A DNA stretch of 64,000 bases from Argopecten irradians (Eukaryota; Mollusca; Bivalvia; Pectinida; Pectinidae): NCBI RefSeq assembly GCF_041381155.1, contig NC_091137.1:23233655-23297654 (forward strand), given 5' to 3'. Below, piece after piece: positions 12,201 to 27,200 of this stretch. Position numbers and translations under genes: made by a program. Below the pieces are notes generated by a model, which was given only the letters and a program-made list of their open reading frames with translations, was not told where the DNA came from and ran no database searches. Positions within the stretch are counted from its first letter, which is position 1; each line of letters begins with the position of its first letter.

Positions 12201-15200
12201 CGGAGCATATAGGAGTTGTGAGGTCTGCCGATTATTTGTTGACAGCCGGCATGCTAAAAGTTTGATCTTCAACATATACTGGCAACATTTGTATAATGTT
12301 CCTGGCTAAGGCGATATCAGATCTTCATGAACTGGAAATATTGCCTATTTATGGTTTTCCATAAAGAAATCCACGGGAGAGGTCATGTCAGCCAACTGCA
12401 TTTTTATTGACAGGTTAGTAAAAAATGTAGACCAAAATAAAAAAATATATTTCGTTTATCTGATAAAAACAATCATGTCGTTTTATAAACAGTAATAAAG
12501 TATATGTTTAAGAAATCATTTGCAAAGTCAAAATATATGTTTTTTAATTATCAGCTTGGAAAAAAGCTCCTCAAACAATAATTTCCTCAGGATGACTTTT
12601 TTTGATAACCAGGCTGGAGCCTCTATTGCAGCCCCTTTTGTTGTATAACTTTTCCCAGTTGGGAGGTGTGGTGGTAAAGTCATATGGAATTAGGTATTGA
12701 TTGTGCAGACAACAATAGCAAAATAAATCATTGGTATATATTTATTTTTGTGTTAGTTTAGATGTAATATAAAATACACATTTAATCTTAATTTATTGTC
12801 CAAATGATAATAATTATTTACGCTCTGTCGGCGATGAAGCATCTTTAGTAATCAAACTTCATTTTCACTAGATTTTTTTATATAGGTCATAGGTTGAAAG
12901 TACACATACAAATTTACAACAAGTATATAGCTGAAATGGATTAAATTACATTACTACTGTACTTACTAGTACTATAAAGTATATCTGTATTTTTCTTGGG
13001 TTTTTTTTTCAATATAAGAAAATGCATTACAGATGCATTTGGAACTGAAAAAAAAAACATAAACCTGTAGAAAATGTATGCATAAGGTATGTGCTGAACT
13101 TATATTTATCATACTTTACAGGTATTCTAGCTGTATTGAATGATCTGATCATCATGGGGTGAGAAAGAATACTTTGGACACCTACGATCCATGTCTTGCC
13201 TGTGACAGAGAATCTTTGGACATAAAAAACTTCACTGCGAAAACTGAAACAGGTACAACTGGCGGTATATGCAGGATTTTTTTATGCTAATAAATGCTAA
13301 GAAACAAGTTGCTTATTTTTCAATATTTGTTTTACTAAGGTTTGGATTAATCAATCAAACCAAAAGATTTGGTAACCTTATATGAAATCTTTTCATTATC
13401 AATGGGGAGGAGGGGGGTTGGGTTGCAGTGGTCGAGTGGTTTATGTCTCGACATACTACTACAAGCCTCTCTATACCTCTGGTTTTGCAAGCTAGAATCC
13501 CATGTGGAGCAATTGGTAGGAAACTGACCACTTATCAGTGGCTTTCATCACACAAATAAAACCTGACATGTCGTTACATGACCTTGGTTATTAATAGGGT
13601 GTCAAAAAACTAAATTAAAACCCAACTGTGAAGGAATCACATGATCAAATCTATAAATCTACTAACATGTTGTTTCATGCGAAATTAAAGTGCTCTTACA
13701 GATAATTTATATATGTAATGTAAAACTAGCTATTCCTTACTGTATTGCAGTAAGTGTTGTTCCTACAAAAAATGTTTGTATGAAAATGTGTTACGTTAGT
13801 GAATGTACAGAATCTAGAAGGACAGCCTAAAATCAAGTTATTTTATTCATATTTCAGCTGCATCCAGACATCAGAAAATGGATATATTGTATGAGAATAT
13901 GGATGAATCATTTGAACAGTCACAGAGGAATTAGACCACTTCATGTCTTTGCCTATTCAATTGACAATCAGATTAAGAACAATTAAATGAGTGAGATTTT
14001 AAATTCAACCTTAGAACATAATTGATAGTGAATCTTGGAAAATTATGACACCAAAAATTGTGAGGATATCACACGAGACCACCCCCTGTGGGAAGTCTGG
14101 AAATTAAGTCTGGAAGATGATGCAATATGGCCCGACTGGACAGCTTTTAACTTCCACAAGATTTGTGAAGCAATATGATTGTCATCACTGTCCACAATCA
14201 TTGCTCCAAGATCTCATCGATGAGGCTGAACAGCAAGTGTATTAAGAAACTTTCAACCCCGACCAAATATAACATGGTGAATCCGAAGAAAAACAAAAAA
14301 TTAAACCAATGCACCGATATAAAAATCAAAATATAAATCCCATGTTAGAAGTTCATTTTGATTTCAGCAGACCACAGTAGGATAATCTTTTTTCAGGGGA
14401 ACAACCACAATCTCTAATAACCCTTGGCAGGTGTCGCTCCGATTCAATGGGCAGCCATATTTGTGGCGGGGTCATTTTTTTGTAAATTCGGGTCATACTA
14501 AATTCTAAGATACTGCTATTCTGTCCTCGGCTGCACACTATGTCTGGGGAGCTCATACACGTAAGGAAGTTCTTTCATTGTGTATTTAATGTTGACATAA
14601 GTTGTTTTTACTTATAAATTCGGGCGAAAATTGTACCGTGTAAAAATGCCAGGATTGAGCTTTAGTCTATATTTAGTAACTTTGAAAAGTTGCGTGACAC
14701 TCCTATACCATAGTTCCACAAAACAGTCTCTTTTTTATTTAAATGTAGCTACAGTCTTTGGGTAGGACAATTAAAATATTAAATTCTAAAATAATGAATC
14801 TACATCCGCGTACAAATTGGATTGTATTATCGAAATGTAAATTTCATTGTTTTCGAGAGTAAATGTTTAAAATGATTTATTTTTGTTTATAAGACCTTAC
14901 TCAGTACGTATATGGCTCTGGAGTCGCATCTCAGTATTAGGAATCTCGTCACGGTTCCGCTACGGGCATGAAGATAGTGATGTTCTTTTTTTCTCAAATA
15001 ATTCCACCTTTTCCTATAAATGAACCACACCCTATCATATCATAAGGAACTGTCTACGTGATAGATTAGGATGTCTATTTAGAAACATTAATTTCAGACA
15101 TGTGGGAAAAACGTTGACGTCCCATTCATGTTGATTCAACCTGCTTTAATAATATGCATCCTTAAATCCAATATATCCACCCTTTGGTATGAATTACGGT

Positions 15201-18200
15201 GGCAATTATCAGGATTGACATTAATAGTGTCAGTAATGATCAAGTACCAAAAAGTTCTTAGAACTATATTTGGAGACAACTATCTATATTCAATTTAACT
15301 TTATGAGTTTACATGAATAAGAACTTAAAAAAATCTTTGTATCATCAATTTGCAAATCAAGCTTTAAAAGAAATAGGAAACATTGAGTGACCATTTAAAA
15401 TGACAAATCAAATTACTCCGTGGATTCCAATAACGTGAAACGTTTTAGGATAAATAATAATGGTATTTAATGTTCATTTATGTTCTTAATACTGATTATA
15501 ACTCATTACTCATCAGAGGAGTATAGTCCTTGCAATTCTTCTCGACCATTGGACTGTGTCATTGCCCGTATGGTTTTTCATCATATAGCGTAAATGGGAA
15601 GCATTACCAGATTTTTTCGGCAGTGGTCGGGATGTCCGAACGACATTGCAATACTAATGGTGAAGGACAAATGAGCGTATTGGGAAGTTACGTCTGCGGC
15701 CATCTCCCCTAAATTCGTATAGGAGCAAGAATGGTCTGTTGGTCTGGGGTCTGGGTTTTCGTGATCCTGTAAGAATCACTGGTTTGGGGGACTTAAACTT
15801 CAAGGCTCAAGCAGCGTAAGAAAAAATTCACTGGACAATCAGTTGATGGAGAACTTCTGAATTGATCACATTAAATAGATAAACTTTTTTTAAGTGAATA
15901 TCTTTCCGCAATTATTGAAAGACGCGTAACTTTGATTTATTCTTTCATCCTGAAAATAAAATATAGTGGGTATAAATGTTAAGCAGTTTTTTCACGGAAA
16001 AAAATACTACCTTGTAAACTCACAGGTTAAACGATCAATAAACACAATTTAAGTGCATAATAAGATAAGGATGTTTAATTATATCCAACAAATGTATGAA
16101 TGAAATTTAATAAGAAATTCAAAAAATAAACCATAAAAATAATACAGACCTCGATCACAATAACATACTTTTAATGATAATAATCTTAATTGATAAGGTA
16201 TTTGAAAGGTCTATGAATAATTATGTTTAAGCAGTAATTTATTATGAAAACTACGTAATTTTAACATATATATAGTGATCATTATCTCAAGCTTAGTCGA
16301 AAACGTTGTCGATACCGTTTATCATTTATAGCGAATCTCCTTTATCCTAATCACATTCAATCGTCAGTCACCATTTTTATGATTCCTGGTCCAAACCCCA
16401 TCGATGATACATTATATTTAACGTAAATTACCTCACTTAAAATCCCCGCAATAAAAAATATTATTCTTAATATGTAAAAGCCACTACAGAAGTCATGTGG
16501 ACCTACATATAAGAAACATATAAAGATCATTTAGATATCAGCTGGGATAATGACGTCATACATAAACGCACGTAATTGATACAATATATATTTTTGATGA
16601 ATTATCATTTCATTTTCGCAAATATAATGCAGCCTACCAACAATATCTACAAGGGAAACCTAATGTTTAATTTGTTTGATTGACGGATTCAAGCTGTGGT
16701 ATGTATTCTGGGGAAACAATTTAAATTAAAAATCCCTCTACATATTTGTGTTAGCGGGAGATGGGCAGTGGCGCTTGCAACGGTAAGGATTTACACTCGG
16801 TATAAACTGAATAATCATTGGTCCAGAGTGCGTTTCTCATTCTTGCTTCTTTATAAATGGATTGGTTGTTATTGTTTTTAAATTACTTACACGATATTGT
16901 CCTGTAGCAGAACAGTGTAAAATAAACAAGTGTTTGCCATAAATTAATTTTTGGGTATGTAGAGTTTAGAAAATATATGGTGATAATGATTTGTATCCAG
17001 ATATCCTAAATCATTGTAAATATTCACGGAAGGTTCTTGTTAGTTTATGAAATTGGTTTCTTTCACAGGGGTGATATCGGTGGTCCGTTGGTGTTTGAAA
17101 ATGAGGCAGCCGTTGACATGGAACTATTGTTGGAAGAGACGTCCCATGGAGGCGCGTCTGGCTGCAGCACGTCAATAGAATCCCATCTGTGTAGTACTGA
17201 GGGACATCAAACTCACTCAAGAAAATTTTCGTGCTTTTAACCTCAGAAACGAGTTATTAAAACAATAACCCAGTGGATTTTGTCTAAGTGTCTGTTTTAG
17301 AAATAACATTTATTGCTATGGTTTCACAAAAATGTTGTTGTTTGTTTTTTCACTTTCTTAAACCCAAATCCCCACCTATTTGTATAACCCAGGCATTTTT
17401 TGTTACTTTATTTGGACAAACGGGACACAGAGGTAGTTGGCCGACAAATAGGAGCTCAACGCTCTTGACCGTTAACATTTATTTTTTTCATCGAAATTAC
17501 AACTAAATGATTTTATATCAATCATCATTTGCTTGGGTAAGGACATGCCAAATTGATTAATATTCCACAAAACACCATTACCGTCTCGTCGTGTTTCAGA
17601 CTCCATAAATCACTAGAAAGTAAGAAGAAGAAAGTATTCGTCAGTTATCAAACCAGCATGTGACCCCGTGAACATCTCGGCGCTATATTCTTTATGATAT
17701 TTGATTAACGCAAACAACTATCGATTAAAAATTGAAAGCGTCGCACACGTTCGTGAAAAAATAGGTTTGCTTTTGCTTAATATCTCAAATATTTATGATA
17801 TTTTATAATATCAAAAAATAAATTCTTTCTACCATATGTTGAAACGTTTTACGGTATTGTAATAAACGTATCTCAATTTATTCGGGTTAAGCAAACACAC
17901 AACGCAATGTTTGTAATGAATCAATCATCAGTGTATGTAATGTAAGTCAATACTATAATCAAGGATTTTCTTAAATTGGTACGTAAAAATTTCATTTTAC
18001 AGATCACAAACTTTGTAATTCAAAATGTATCAAAGATACAGACTACAGGAAACTAGTTATCTAAGTTTAAAGCTTATTCGTTGCTGAACTCCTCGACAAA
18101 AAATCCGAAACTTTTATTTTCTGTGTGTGATTTTCTTTCATGATTACACGAAGATACCTGCTTATTAGAGCATGAAATTAAGAGTATTTGAAACATCGGT

Positions 18201-21200
18201 TTCACTCCTTTTAGTTATTTATAACGATTAACTTCACTCAAAAGTAATCATAAAAAATCGTTGATTAGGCTTTTCCCTGTGACCGGTCAGATGTCAGTGA
18301 TAACACATCCGTTATAGTACAGGCTATAAGCCACGGACTAATTTTATGGACGCCACAACGGTTTAGACAGAGCTATAAAATATCGCATAAATCGGACGGT
18401 CAGAATTTTGGACACTCGTATATATCGATGGTTTTTTTAACAGGTTATTCCGGTCGCGCGCGCGGCTGGGGGGGAGAGGTTTCTACACGTGCTAATAAAG
18501 CCATTTCCAGCTATAAAACTGAAATTATCATTTTTGACTGCACAAATCCTTTAACTGAACAGCATTGGATTTATCACTTGATTGTTCGTTCTGCAATATG
18601 ACACACATTGCACAGACTCCATCTTGATAGCCATGCAAAGTGAGGAAACGCCTTTCTCTTATTGTATTTTACGATGTGTCTGACATAATGGAAAGTATAA
18701 AAACTAAAACTGCGAAATATATAATCAAAACTAAAGAATAGAACTTTTAAAATGCGATTTAATGACTTTATAAATTATACATCATCAGTGACTTTGCTTA
18801 AACCAAGGAACTCCACTTCTATGATGCTTGTAGACCTCGTACAGAACCAACGGTGAAATGAAAACTGTAAAACTAAAAAAACAAAAAAACCAAAAAACTA
18901 ATTAAACAAAATAAAACTAATTTATTTTAATAATATTGATTATAACTGAATGAAAAAAACCACGCAACAAATAAAATATTTTGAGCTGAGTATTACTACT
19001 TAAGTGACTGAATGGTATGAGAGGATACAGGTAAATTTGGATGTAATCAAGAAATAAAAAATGAAAACTCACACTTATGCGCATACCTTGATATCTCATC
19101 AAGTGCTGTGTTCGTCGAATAAACCCATTCAAGTTAGAAAGTTGAGATATGTGAAGTCAAAAAGAAACGCCTGAATATAAAACCATTAAATAATCAAATT
19201 CATTATGTATGTAATGGAGAGAAAATACCATTCGATTAGTGAGAAGCATAATTTAATAAAAGATTCACAATATCTTAATGGATAGAATTGAAGTGCTCTC
19301 AGTTCAAATGACATCTCAAACAAAACCACCTGGTATCTCTAATCAGAGGCGTAGCCAGGGTTAAAGTTCAATGTGGGATGCAATGGCATAGGTCTTTTTC
19401 CCTGACTAATGGTACGGGCATACACACACCCCAAAGGTACCCACACCCGGGGGCCCAACCAATCCATTACCTAAAGCACACCTCCCAAAACAAATAATGA
19501 ATATATGAATCCTCTCTGTAGAGATTATCCGTTTGTATGCTAAGATCAAAATTACTTCTTTGATGATTTGAAAATATGACTTAATATAAAATTAGATCAT
19601 TCCGAATGAAGAGAATCAGACATTTCTTGGTAAAATTCAATTGAACTTTGGATATATGTAATATATTATACGTACCATGGTTAGCACACATTTTGTAGCA
19701 AATAGAAAATAATCCACAACTTTTCAAATGTTTATTTATTTTATTATCCATGTCGTAAAAAAAATGTGTGCCTTTTGTCGAAGGGTCAATTTTTTGTGTT
19801 TTATGGTGTTATACCACTGCTTTTGATTCATTTTTTATTCTACCATGGCAGTATATAACACCGATATTGACCGAATCAAAGAGTTCCTAATCTTTATATT
19901 GAATAATAAGTTTTCTTTGAACACTTTGTCATTATAGGATTTTTGAAATGAATGCTACTTTAACACATTTTGGCCTTTGGTTGAGCGCTCGTCCCTATGA
20001 GGTAAGACTTTTGGTTTCTGTCCCCTAGCCGAGGACACACCAAAGCCTATAAAAAGTGGTATTTTCTCCTCCTGCTTACTGCTCACATGTCGCATTTCCG
20101 GGAGAAGGACGACTGATTTACCCTTTGTCAGTATAATGACCACCGGAGAGGGGTGTGTTGCTTGGTATCTTCGGCAGCATCAGTGTTATAGCACTATTTA
20201 AAAGGGTACAGAGTTTCCACTAAACAATTGGAGACGACACAACACGAATATACCGAAGTTCGTTAAAGTCGACTTATTACATATCCATCAAATTCTGGCT
20301 AATGTGTCTGTCGTAGGTTAGAGCCTAATCAAATTTTGCATGTTGTCTATCGAATACCGTAAATTGGGATATTTTTGGCGTCGCACGTCTTGCGTGATTT
20401 TTTTTCCGTTGACAAAAACATACCTTGAATTGTATGTTTTATGTAATTGTGATTGAGTAATTTACCTCTCTATATAATGTTCGTTTTAATCAAAAAATAG
20501 ATACGTGGCCAAATTTCGTGTGTTAAACGATTGCATGCCGAAAATAAGCTACAATATGACCACATCCACAATATTCCTATTTAACGGTACAAGTATGAAC
20601 GAGAGTCATTTACAGGTATCACAAGAGAAAATTAAAGAAAATGCAATAAACTTTGAATCAGTTTGCTTGCGTTTTAATTGGCTTTAAAAACCAAATTACA
20701 AATTTTGAATGAAGTCAAATGTTCACGGGATCTCACGACTATATAACTCTGTTATTGTCTCAAAACTAATGCAGTAATTGTTTATCAAAAAGTCCCTGTA
20801 AGTGTTAACCTCGGCATACACTAGACGGATAGATCGTTAGACAGCCAGATCTGCGCTCCCCATGTGACGACACTCCAACAAGATCCCATGGGGTATTGCC
20901 ATTTGCACACACAACAAAGGTCCACCACTGTCCACCCCTGTTACATGAAAACAATGATACAATATATATCTTCCTCCGAATATACTGATTTAAAAAAAAT
21001 CAAATGTTAATTCCTTACGAACAACTAAGTTGATTTTAAAAATTACTAATTACCTTTCTCATTATTTATATCATACTCTATTATAAAAGTTCTTATATAA
21101 CCACACATATACGTACTTTTGTGTGCCAAGCAATAACATTTTACAATCCTAATTTTAATTGATAAAATACATGTATATGAAAATATATCCTTACATTACA

Positions 21201-24200
21201 TGCAGCTAATTGGGGTAGCACCATCTTCTGCTTGAAGACAAATGTGACACGTGTTACATAATTCTGGAGGATTGGCGTCAGGCCTTGGACAACCATCATG
21301 TGTTAGGTGCAATACTGATGGAATTCTGTCCAAGGCGTTTTGACCTGCATGATGCCTGGGCTTGGTAGTGTCACACGTGTGTAAATTACAGCTGAAAGTT
21401 GATCTTCGCCGATATGGGCCACCATTAGAAAACAATTACCTGGCCTTTCAATATATTTTGTGATTACAGCTAGTGAGCATTACACATCAAAAACAAACAC
21501 AGCTTACAACTGTAAATGATTTACTACGCGTTTTTAATGTTTAATAGGCCTAACTGTCCCCCAAGTCACAAAGGTTTGCAATCGTAATGGCCGCCCATTT
21601 TTGATAATTATAATAGTTTTGTTGGAGCCCGGATCGGGTACAACTATCAGGAATTCATTAAAAATCATGTTTAAAAAATAAGGAAGGGATTTTTTTCCCA
21701 GAATTTTTGTGTACATTTTTGAAAAAAATACATTTAATTTATGAAAATATATTAATAGTAAATATATAAAATACATTTTAATCAATCAAAATTCAAAGAA
21801 ATTTTCACATTTTTTTTTCTTTCTCTCAAATAAGATATATATATTTTTTTATTATTTCAACTGATACTGAACATAGTTTGACAATTATTTTTTTTTTTAA
21901 ATTTAGTACTTCTTTGTGATGAAAATTTAAGTAAATATTTCCATTCAATTAAAGCCCAGTAAATTTTTTATATTATATATATATTTCAATAAAAGATATA
22001 TTGAGAAATATAAAGGTATTAGGATTGAAATACATGTTTAATTGGCATTTCTTAAATGTTTCCCCCTTCGATTTAATCAATATAAAAGATGATAAAAAAT
22101 TGTCCCCGTGAAGAATACCCAGGTAGGATCGACACGCGACCCGCAAATTTCAATTGGCGAATCCAATTTTTGACCCAGAGCTAGGGATGCCATCCCTCCA
22201 CACAATCTGCCGCTGGGGAAGCCTGCAAAGCCTATGGGCTGGATGAGTGCTGCAATTCAGTCTCATTGAGCAGCTAGACTCAGTGACAGAAAGCCAGCGG
22301 ATTTCGGCTCGCCCCCAGGGTCAGTGACTGGAAGCTGGCTCAGAAAGGGAGTTCCTCAGGCGGGTCCCCATAGTCGGGCCCACTGATTTTTTAATTATTT
22401 TTTCTTAATGACATTTTTATTAGCTTTTTAACAAACTGTGTATTGTATAAATATGCTGATGACAACACTTTATCCTACATCAGCAACTGCCCAGTCCAAC
22501 TAAAAAAGTACCTGGAAAATGAAAGCATATTATTTTGAATTGACTGGGATCTCCAGAAATGGAATGAAAGCAAACCCTAGTAAATTCCAGGCAATATGTT
22601 TTCGGAAAGAAAGTCGCATGATAAACATAAAGTCATTTTGTATTGGGGACCAGAACATTGAATAGCGATGACTCTGTAAGCTTATTAGGTGTAGAAATTG
22701 ATTTCATTTTTGAAGTGTCGACAACCACCGACATTTCCAAACTATGCAAAAAGGCCAGCTCCAAACACATTAGCTATTTTGAAAAGAATATGGAGGAAAC
22801 CTTTACCAAAATGGGCAAAATGACTATTTATAAATCTTTTATTACTTCAAATTTTCATTATATTGTCCCTAAGCATTGCGTGGCATTTTTTATGCCTCAG
22901 CAACACAAGAAAGATGGAAAAGATACAAGAAAGAGCTCTGCGTTTTATTAAAAATGATTTTACCCTCACCATGTGATAGATATTTTACGCAGAAACAAAC
23001 TTACATTTTTACATGTCATCAGAATAAATCTATGGCTGCAGAGTTTTTTTAAAATTTTAAAATGGCTTTAGCACCAGGAGATTTTTTAAGTGACCCTAAT
23101 TATTAAAAATGACCCTATGTATAATTTCAAAACAGAGAACACAAGACAGAAAACAAGAGTTAACTCATACACTCATATGGAAAAAAAAATCATTTCGTTT
23201 TTGAGGCTGCCCAGGTGTGAAACAGTCCCTGCCGAATGAACTCCGGAAGGTCGATAATTATCAGACGCTTCGCAGAATGTTGCACAAACATAATTTTCTA
23301 CTCTTAGTGCTTTTTTCATATATCACATGCATATTGTAAACATTCTATGTCTGAAATCCTTTTAAAGTGCTCACTACTAAGATATGATTTTTTTTATTAA
23401 ATTTATTGTCCTGTCTCTGCTTGTTTTGTCTTATTTTATAATCTGCGCTTTTATGTTTTTCTTCTTACTATCCACATTGTATGTATTACAAACGTGCTTT
23501 ATTGTGTTTTAGGTTCTGCTATATTAGCATGTATTCTGTCAATTTTTAATCCCTATACCATATTTGGTATTGTATGTATATACGAACCGTGTCCAGCGTT
23601 TTTTTAAATTTGGTTTGGTAGAATGTAGCATGGAACTGTTTAGCTTTGCTTTTTTAACATGTCCCATAGAATGTATCTACTATATATTGTGTGTTTTTTC
23701 TGTTTTGAAACTAAACTACATGCTGTGATAAATTTAAACTATTCATAACTTGACAATATTATTACTATCCTATCATTTACATTAATACAATCTCCTTTTG
23801 TTGTTATAAAATGTTTATACCTTTGTTTGTCGTAAGAATAGCTCTACAGAGCTAATGTTATTTCATTTGTATGCATACAACACTAAATAAAACCTCTTGT
23901 ATCTTGTATCTTGTATATGTTATTTCCCCACGTGTTCTTGTACGTACTGTCCGTCAAAATCTTCACATCAGTACCCTTGAAGGGTTTTTCCGGAAGAGAG
24001 AAATATGTGTACGGGTTTTTAGAGTGATTATCATCTACTATGGTTTCAATGCCGTCAATATATATTAAATACATATCATAGGAAGACTTTAATACAAACA
24101 AAGATTTCAACTGTAATTTAAATATTCCGTATTTGCACATTACAGATTTATCTGTCTCCTTGCGGGTAAGTATTGATTGTGACGTCATGTGTCCAGTAAA

Positions 24201-27200
24201 AATGTCATTCTATGATTCGTTTCTACAGTCATATTGATAAATGAATGTGGATTACTATAATGATATATACGTATCTAACTTTTCAATGCATACATGCCGA
24301 TATACTCAGCAGTATATTGGATTTTCACAATCGTTTTTGTTTTTACCAGAGTTACCATCGAGATAAGACACATGAATTGATGACAATATTAGTTCTCCAC
24401 CTCCTCGTTGGAAGCAAACGAATTTTTTGCAACCAATGAGGGGAAAGATTCTGATTCATTTCAATGAACATTTCAAGGACAATGATGTTATTGGCTATTT
24501 ATCTTGAAACAAATCTACGAAATTTTAAAACCATCTTTTTCTAACAATTTTAAAGATAATCACATCACGCTTTGCAACAGATGGAAGAAGAATGAAAAAG
24601 ATCATTAATAAAAAAATCTTATCATATTAAAACAACAAAGGTCTTAAACATGTCATTGATTTGACGTAATCTTCTTGGAGCATTTTGGATAGTGCGATAA
24701 AGATAGTTGCAAAGTTTATGAATTATATGAGGAAAACGAAGAGATATTCCAACTCAAACTAGTAATCTCGACTACTGTATATAGCTCTTTCCAAGTTAGG
24801 AATTATCCTGGGTAGTAAAATGCAGCAGTGGCCAGAAACAATTATTACTTGTGCCTGAAGTTTCGTCCCCAACCGGTGATTCTACTTGTCAATCCAGCCT
24901 ATGCTCCTAGAATTTAGGGAAATGCCTTCCGCGTTACTATCCAAAGTTATTGCATTCCGCGTTCTATCCAAAGTTATTGCATTCCGTGTTACTATCCAAA
25001 GTTATTGCATTCCGTGTTACAATCCAAAGTTAATGCATTCCGTGTTACTATCCAAAGTTATTGCATTTCCGCGTTACTATCCAAAGTTTATTGCATTCCG
25101 CGCAACTATCCAAAGTTATTGCATTCCGCGTTTACTATCCAAAGTTATTGCATTCCGCGCAACTATCCAAAGTTATTGCATTCCGCGTTACTATCCAAAG
25201 TTATTGCATTCCGCGCAACTATCCAAAGTTATTGCATTCCGCGTTTACTATCCAAAGTTATTGCATTCCGCGCAAACTATCCAAAGTTATTGCATTCCCA
25301 GTTACTATCCAAAGTTATTGCATTCCGCGCTCAACTATCCAAATTCATTCCATTCACCGACAGTACTCTGCGATGTCGTTTCGGAAATTGCCCCAGATTC
25401 TGAATTGAGTAGTTTTGGATGATATAACAATATAAATATCAAGATTGCCAATGCCAAAATTCGAATTTAAATGCTCAAAAAACATAACGATAACACCCAT
25501 ATACATTTTCTTTGAAATCACTGTTTTACTCTCATCAATGAACTTTTATTGAATGTACTTTTCAACTGCATATCATTATTTTTCTTTATAAAGCTTAAAT
25601 CAGGATTATAGAAATTCCTCCATCTAAGATGGGATTTTATAGATATGTATGGGGTTGCTGTTTTTTTGACGCTTTAGTTCATGATTAGTTAGCTTCAATA
25701 CAGTGGGTACATAGTCAAAGTGCGAATTATAACTCTCGATTTATAAACACATTATTAACACTGTTTGATACATAATACATATGAAAATAAGGACAGAAAT
25801 TGATTTGGTTATTTTTATATCATTACAGAATACTAATGATGCGTGCATATTTTAGTTAACAACGTCAGTATCATGGAGGACACAATGCTCACCATGGTTA
25901 CTTTTGTGACTGTGGTTACGGATCCACCGCTTAGTCTATTTCCGCTGCCATACCTTACGAATAGGATCCACCGCTAAAAGCCAAATACATTAATGTCATG
26001 ATTAACGTGGTTCGTCAGAATAGAATGCAATGAGAAAAGGTGAATCTTCATTTGTTTGATATCTGAATACGTTAAATGGATTTTTTTTTTTGTTTAGACA
26101 GAAAACAATGTTGAAAGATCTTGAACATAGTCAATTGTAATATTCGTGAAAATGATTGCACGTGTTTATCATATTAGTCTTTTATCATTTAAATCAACAT
26201 TAACGGTAAACTGTGCAGAGATAAGTTTGGCTTAACAAATTTTGTCGCTGATATGTCCTGGTAGTTTTTTACGATGTGTACTGTTTCTGATCGAACAAGA
26301 TTGAATATTGATGTGCCTTTAGAATTTTTTATTTTTTTATTAATCTAATCTCACGGTATCGAAATACAGTTATTTTTGTGCTAGGGTCAAATTTATTTTT
26401 AGGTTTTGTTCTCGTAAAGTAGTATTGATAAATAATAAAAATATTTAAAACATTTAATATGTTGATACAAATCTCATCGTTCTCAGGCATTAGTAGATGA
26501 GATTTGAATCTATCGTATGTAAATACATTAGAAACAGAATAAGAGCCTTAGAAAGAGTACTATTATCCAAACACAGAAAGCCAGAAATCGTCTGTGGTAG
26601 AATAAACTATTGTAAGATGTTAAAAGTGATGACTTAAGATGATAGTCAGCCTATCTGTGTTCTGATATAAAATGGTACAACGCGGTACGTATAAGGACGA
26701 CCCGGCAGTATCGTATATCTTCACCATAATTGATAAAAAATGTGTCCCCGATAATGTATTGCAGAATACAAAAATTATGCTTAGAGATAAGTGACAGAGA
26801 ACATAAGCCATACAGAAGTAAATTGAACTTTACATTTAAATTTCTACAAAACGAGACATAAACAATATCTGTTCGTAGTCACAGATAAAATCGAAGAGCA
26901 TCAGATCACCGGCGTATCACAAAAAAAAGGTTCCATTAACATTTACTTAGTTATAAGAATCAGACAATGGTCCCTAACGAAAACTATGTCGACCTCGTGA
27001 CGCTAGAAAGTTATCAGTAATAAGTCAACAAATAAATAGTCGTGAGCGTATAAAATAATAATGCACGTGATCAAGTAATAATTCCTCATATACACGTGAG
27101 TAATATTGAATATGTTCGATTTTATATCTATCATCATTAATTAAGTTTTTATTGTAAGCGACAAATATCAGTTCCTGTAACAGTTCCGTCTACACAAGAT

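Noticed and set aside
15530-15712. 60-codon frame with CHCPYG
   Set aside because: No family resemblance and no splice or promoter context.
17037-17240. Serine-protease-like fragment (GDIGGPLVF)
   Set aside because: One short motif with a changed catalytic serine, no other protease motif and no supporting exon.
21196-21435. Cysteine-rich minus-strand frame ([13 protein letters not shown])
   Set aside because: Possibly a decayed zinc-finger exon, but no family match and no consistent splice structure.
23883-24188. 101-codon minus-strand frame
   Set aside because: Its end runs into the LINE tail and nothing in it is recognisable; a coincidence or old fragment.
24930-25345. CRISPR array
   Set aside because: Units are head to tail without unique spacers, in animal DNA.
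24886-25422. 178-codon open frame and its overlapping frames as a repetitive protein gene
   Set aside because: It is a by-product of a stop-free 28-29-bp tandem repeat; all three frames are open and there is no gene context.
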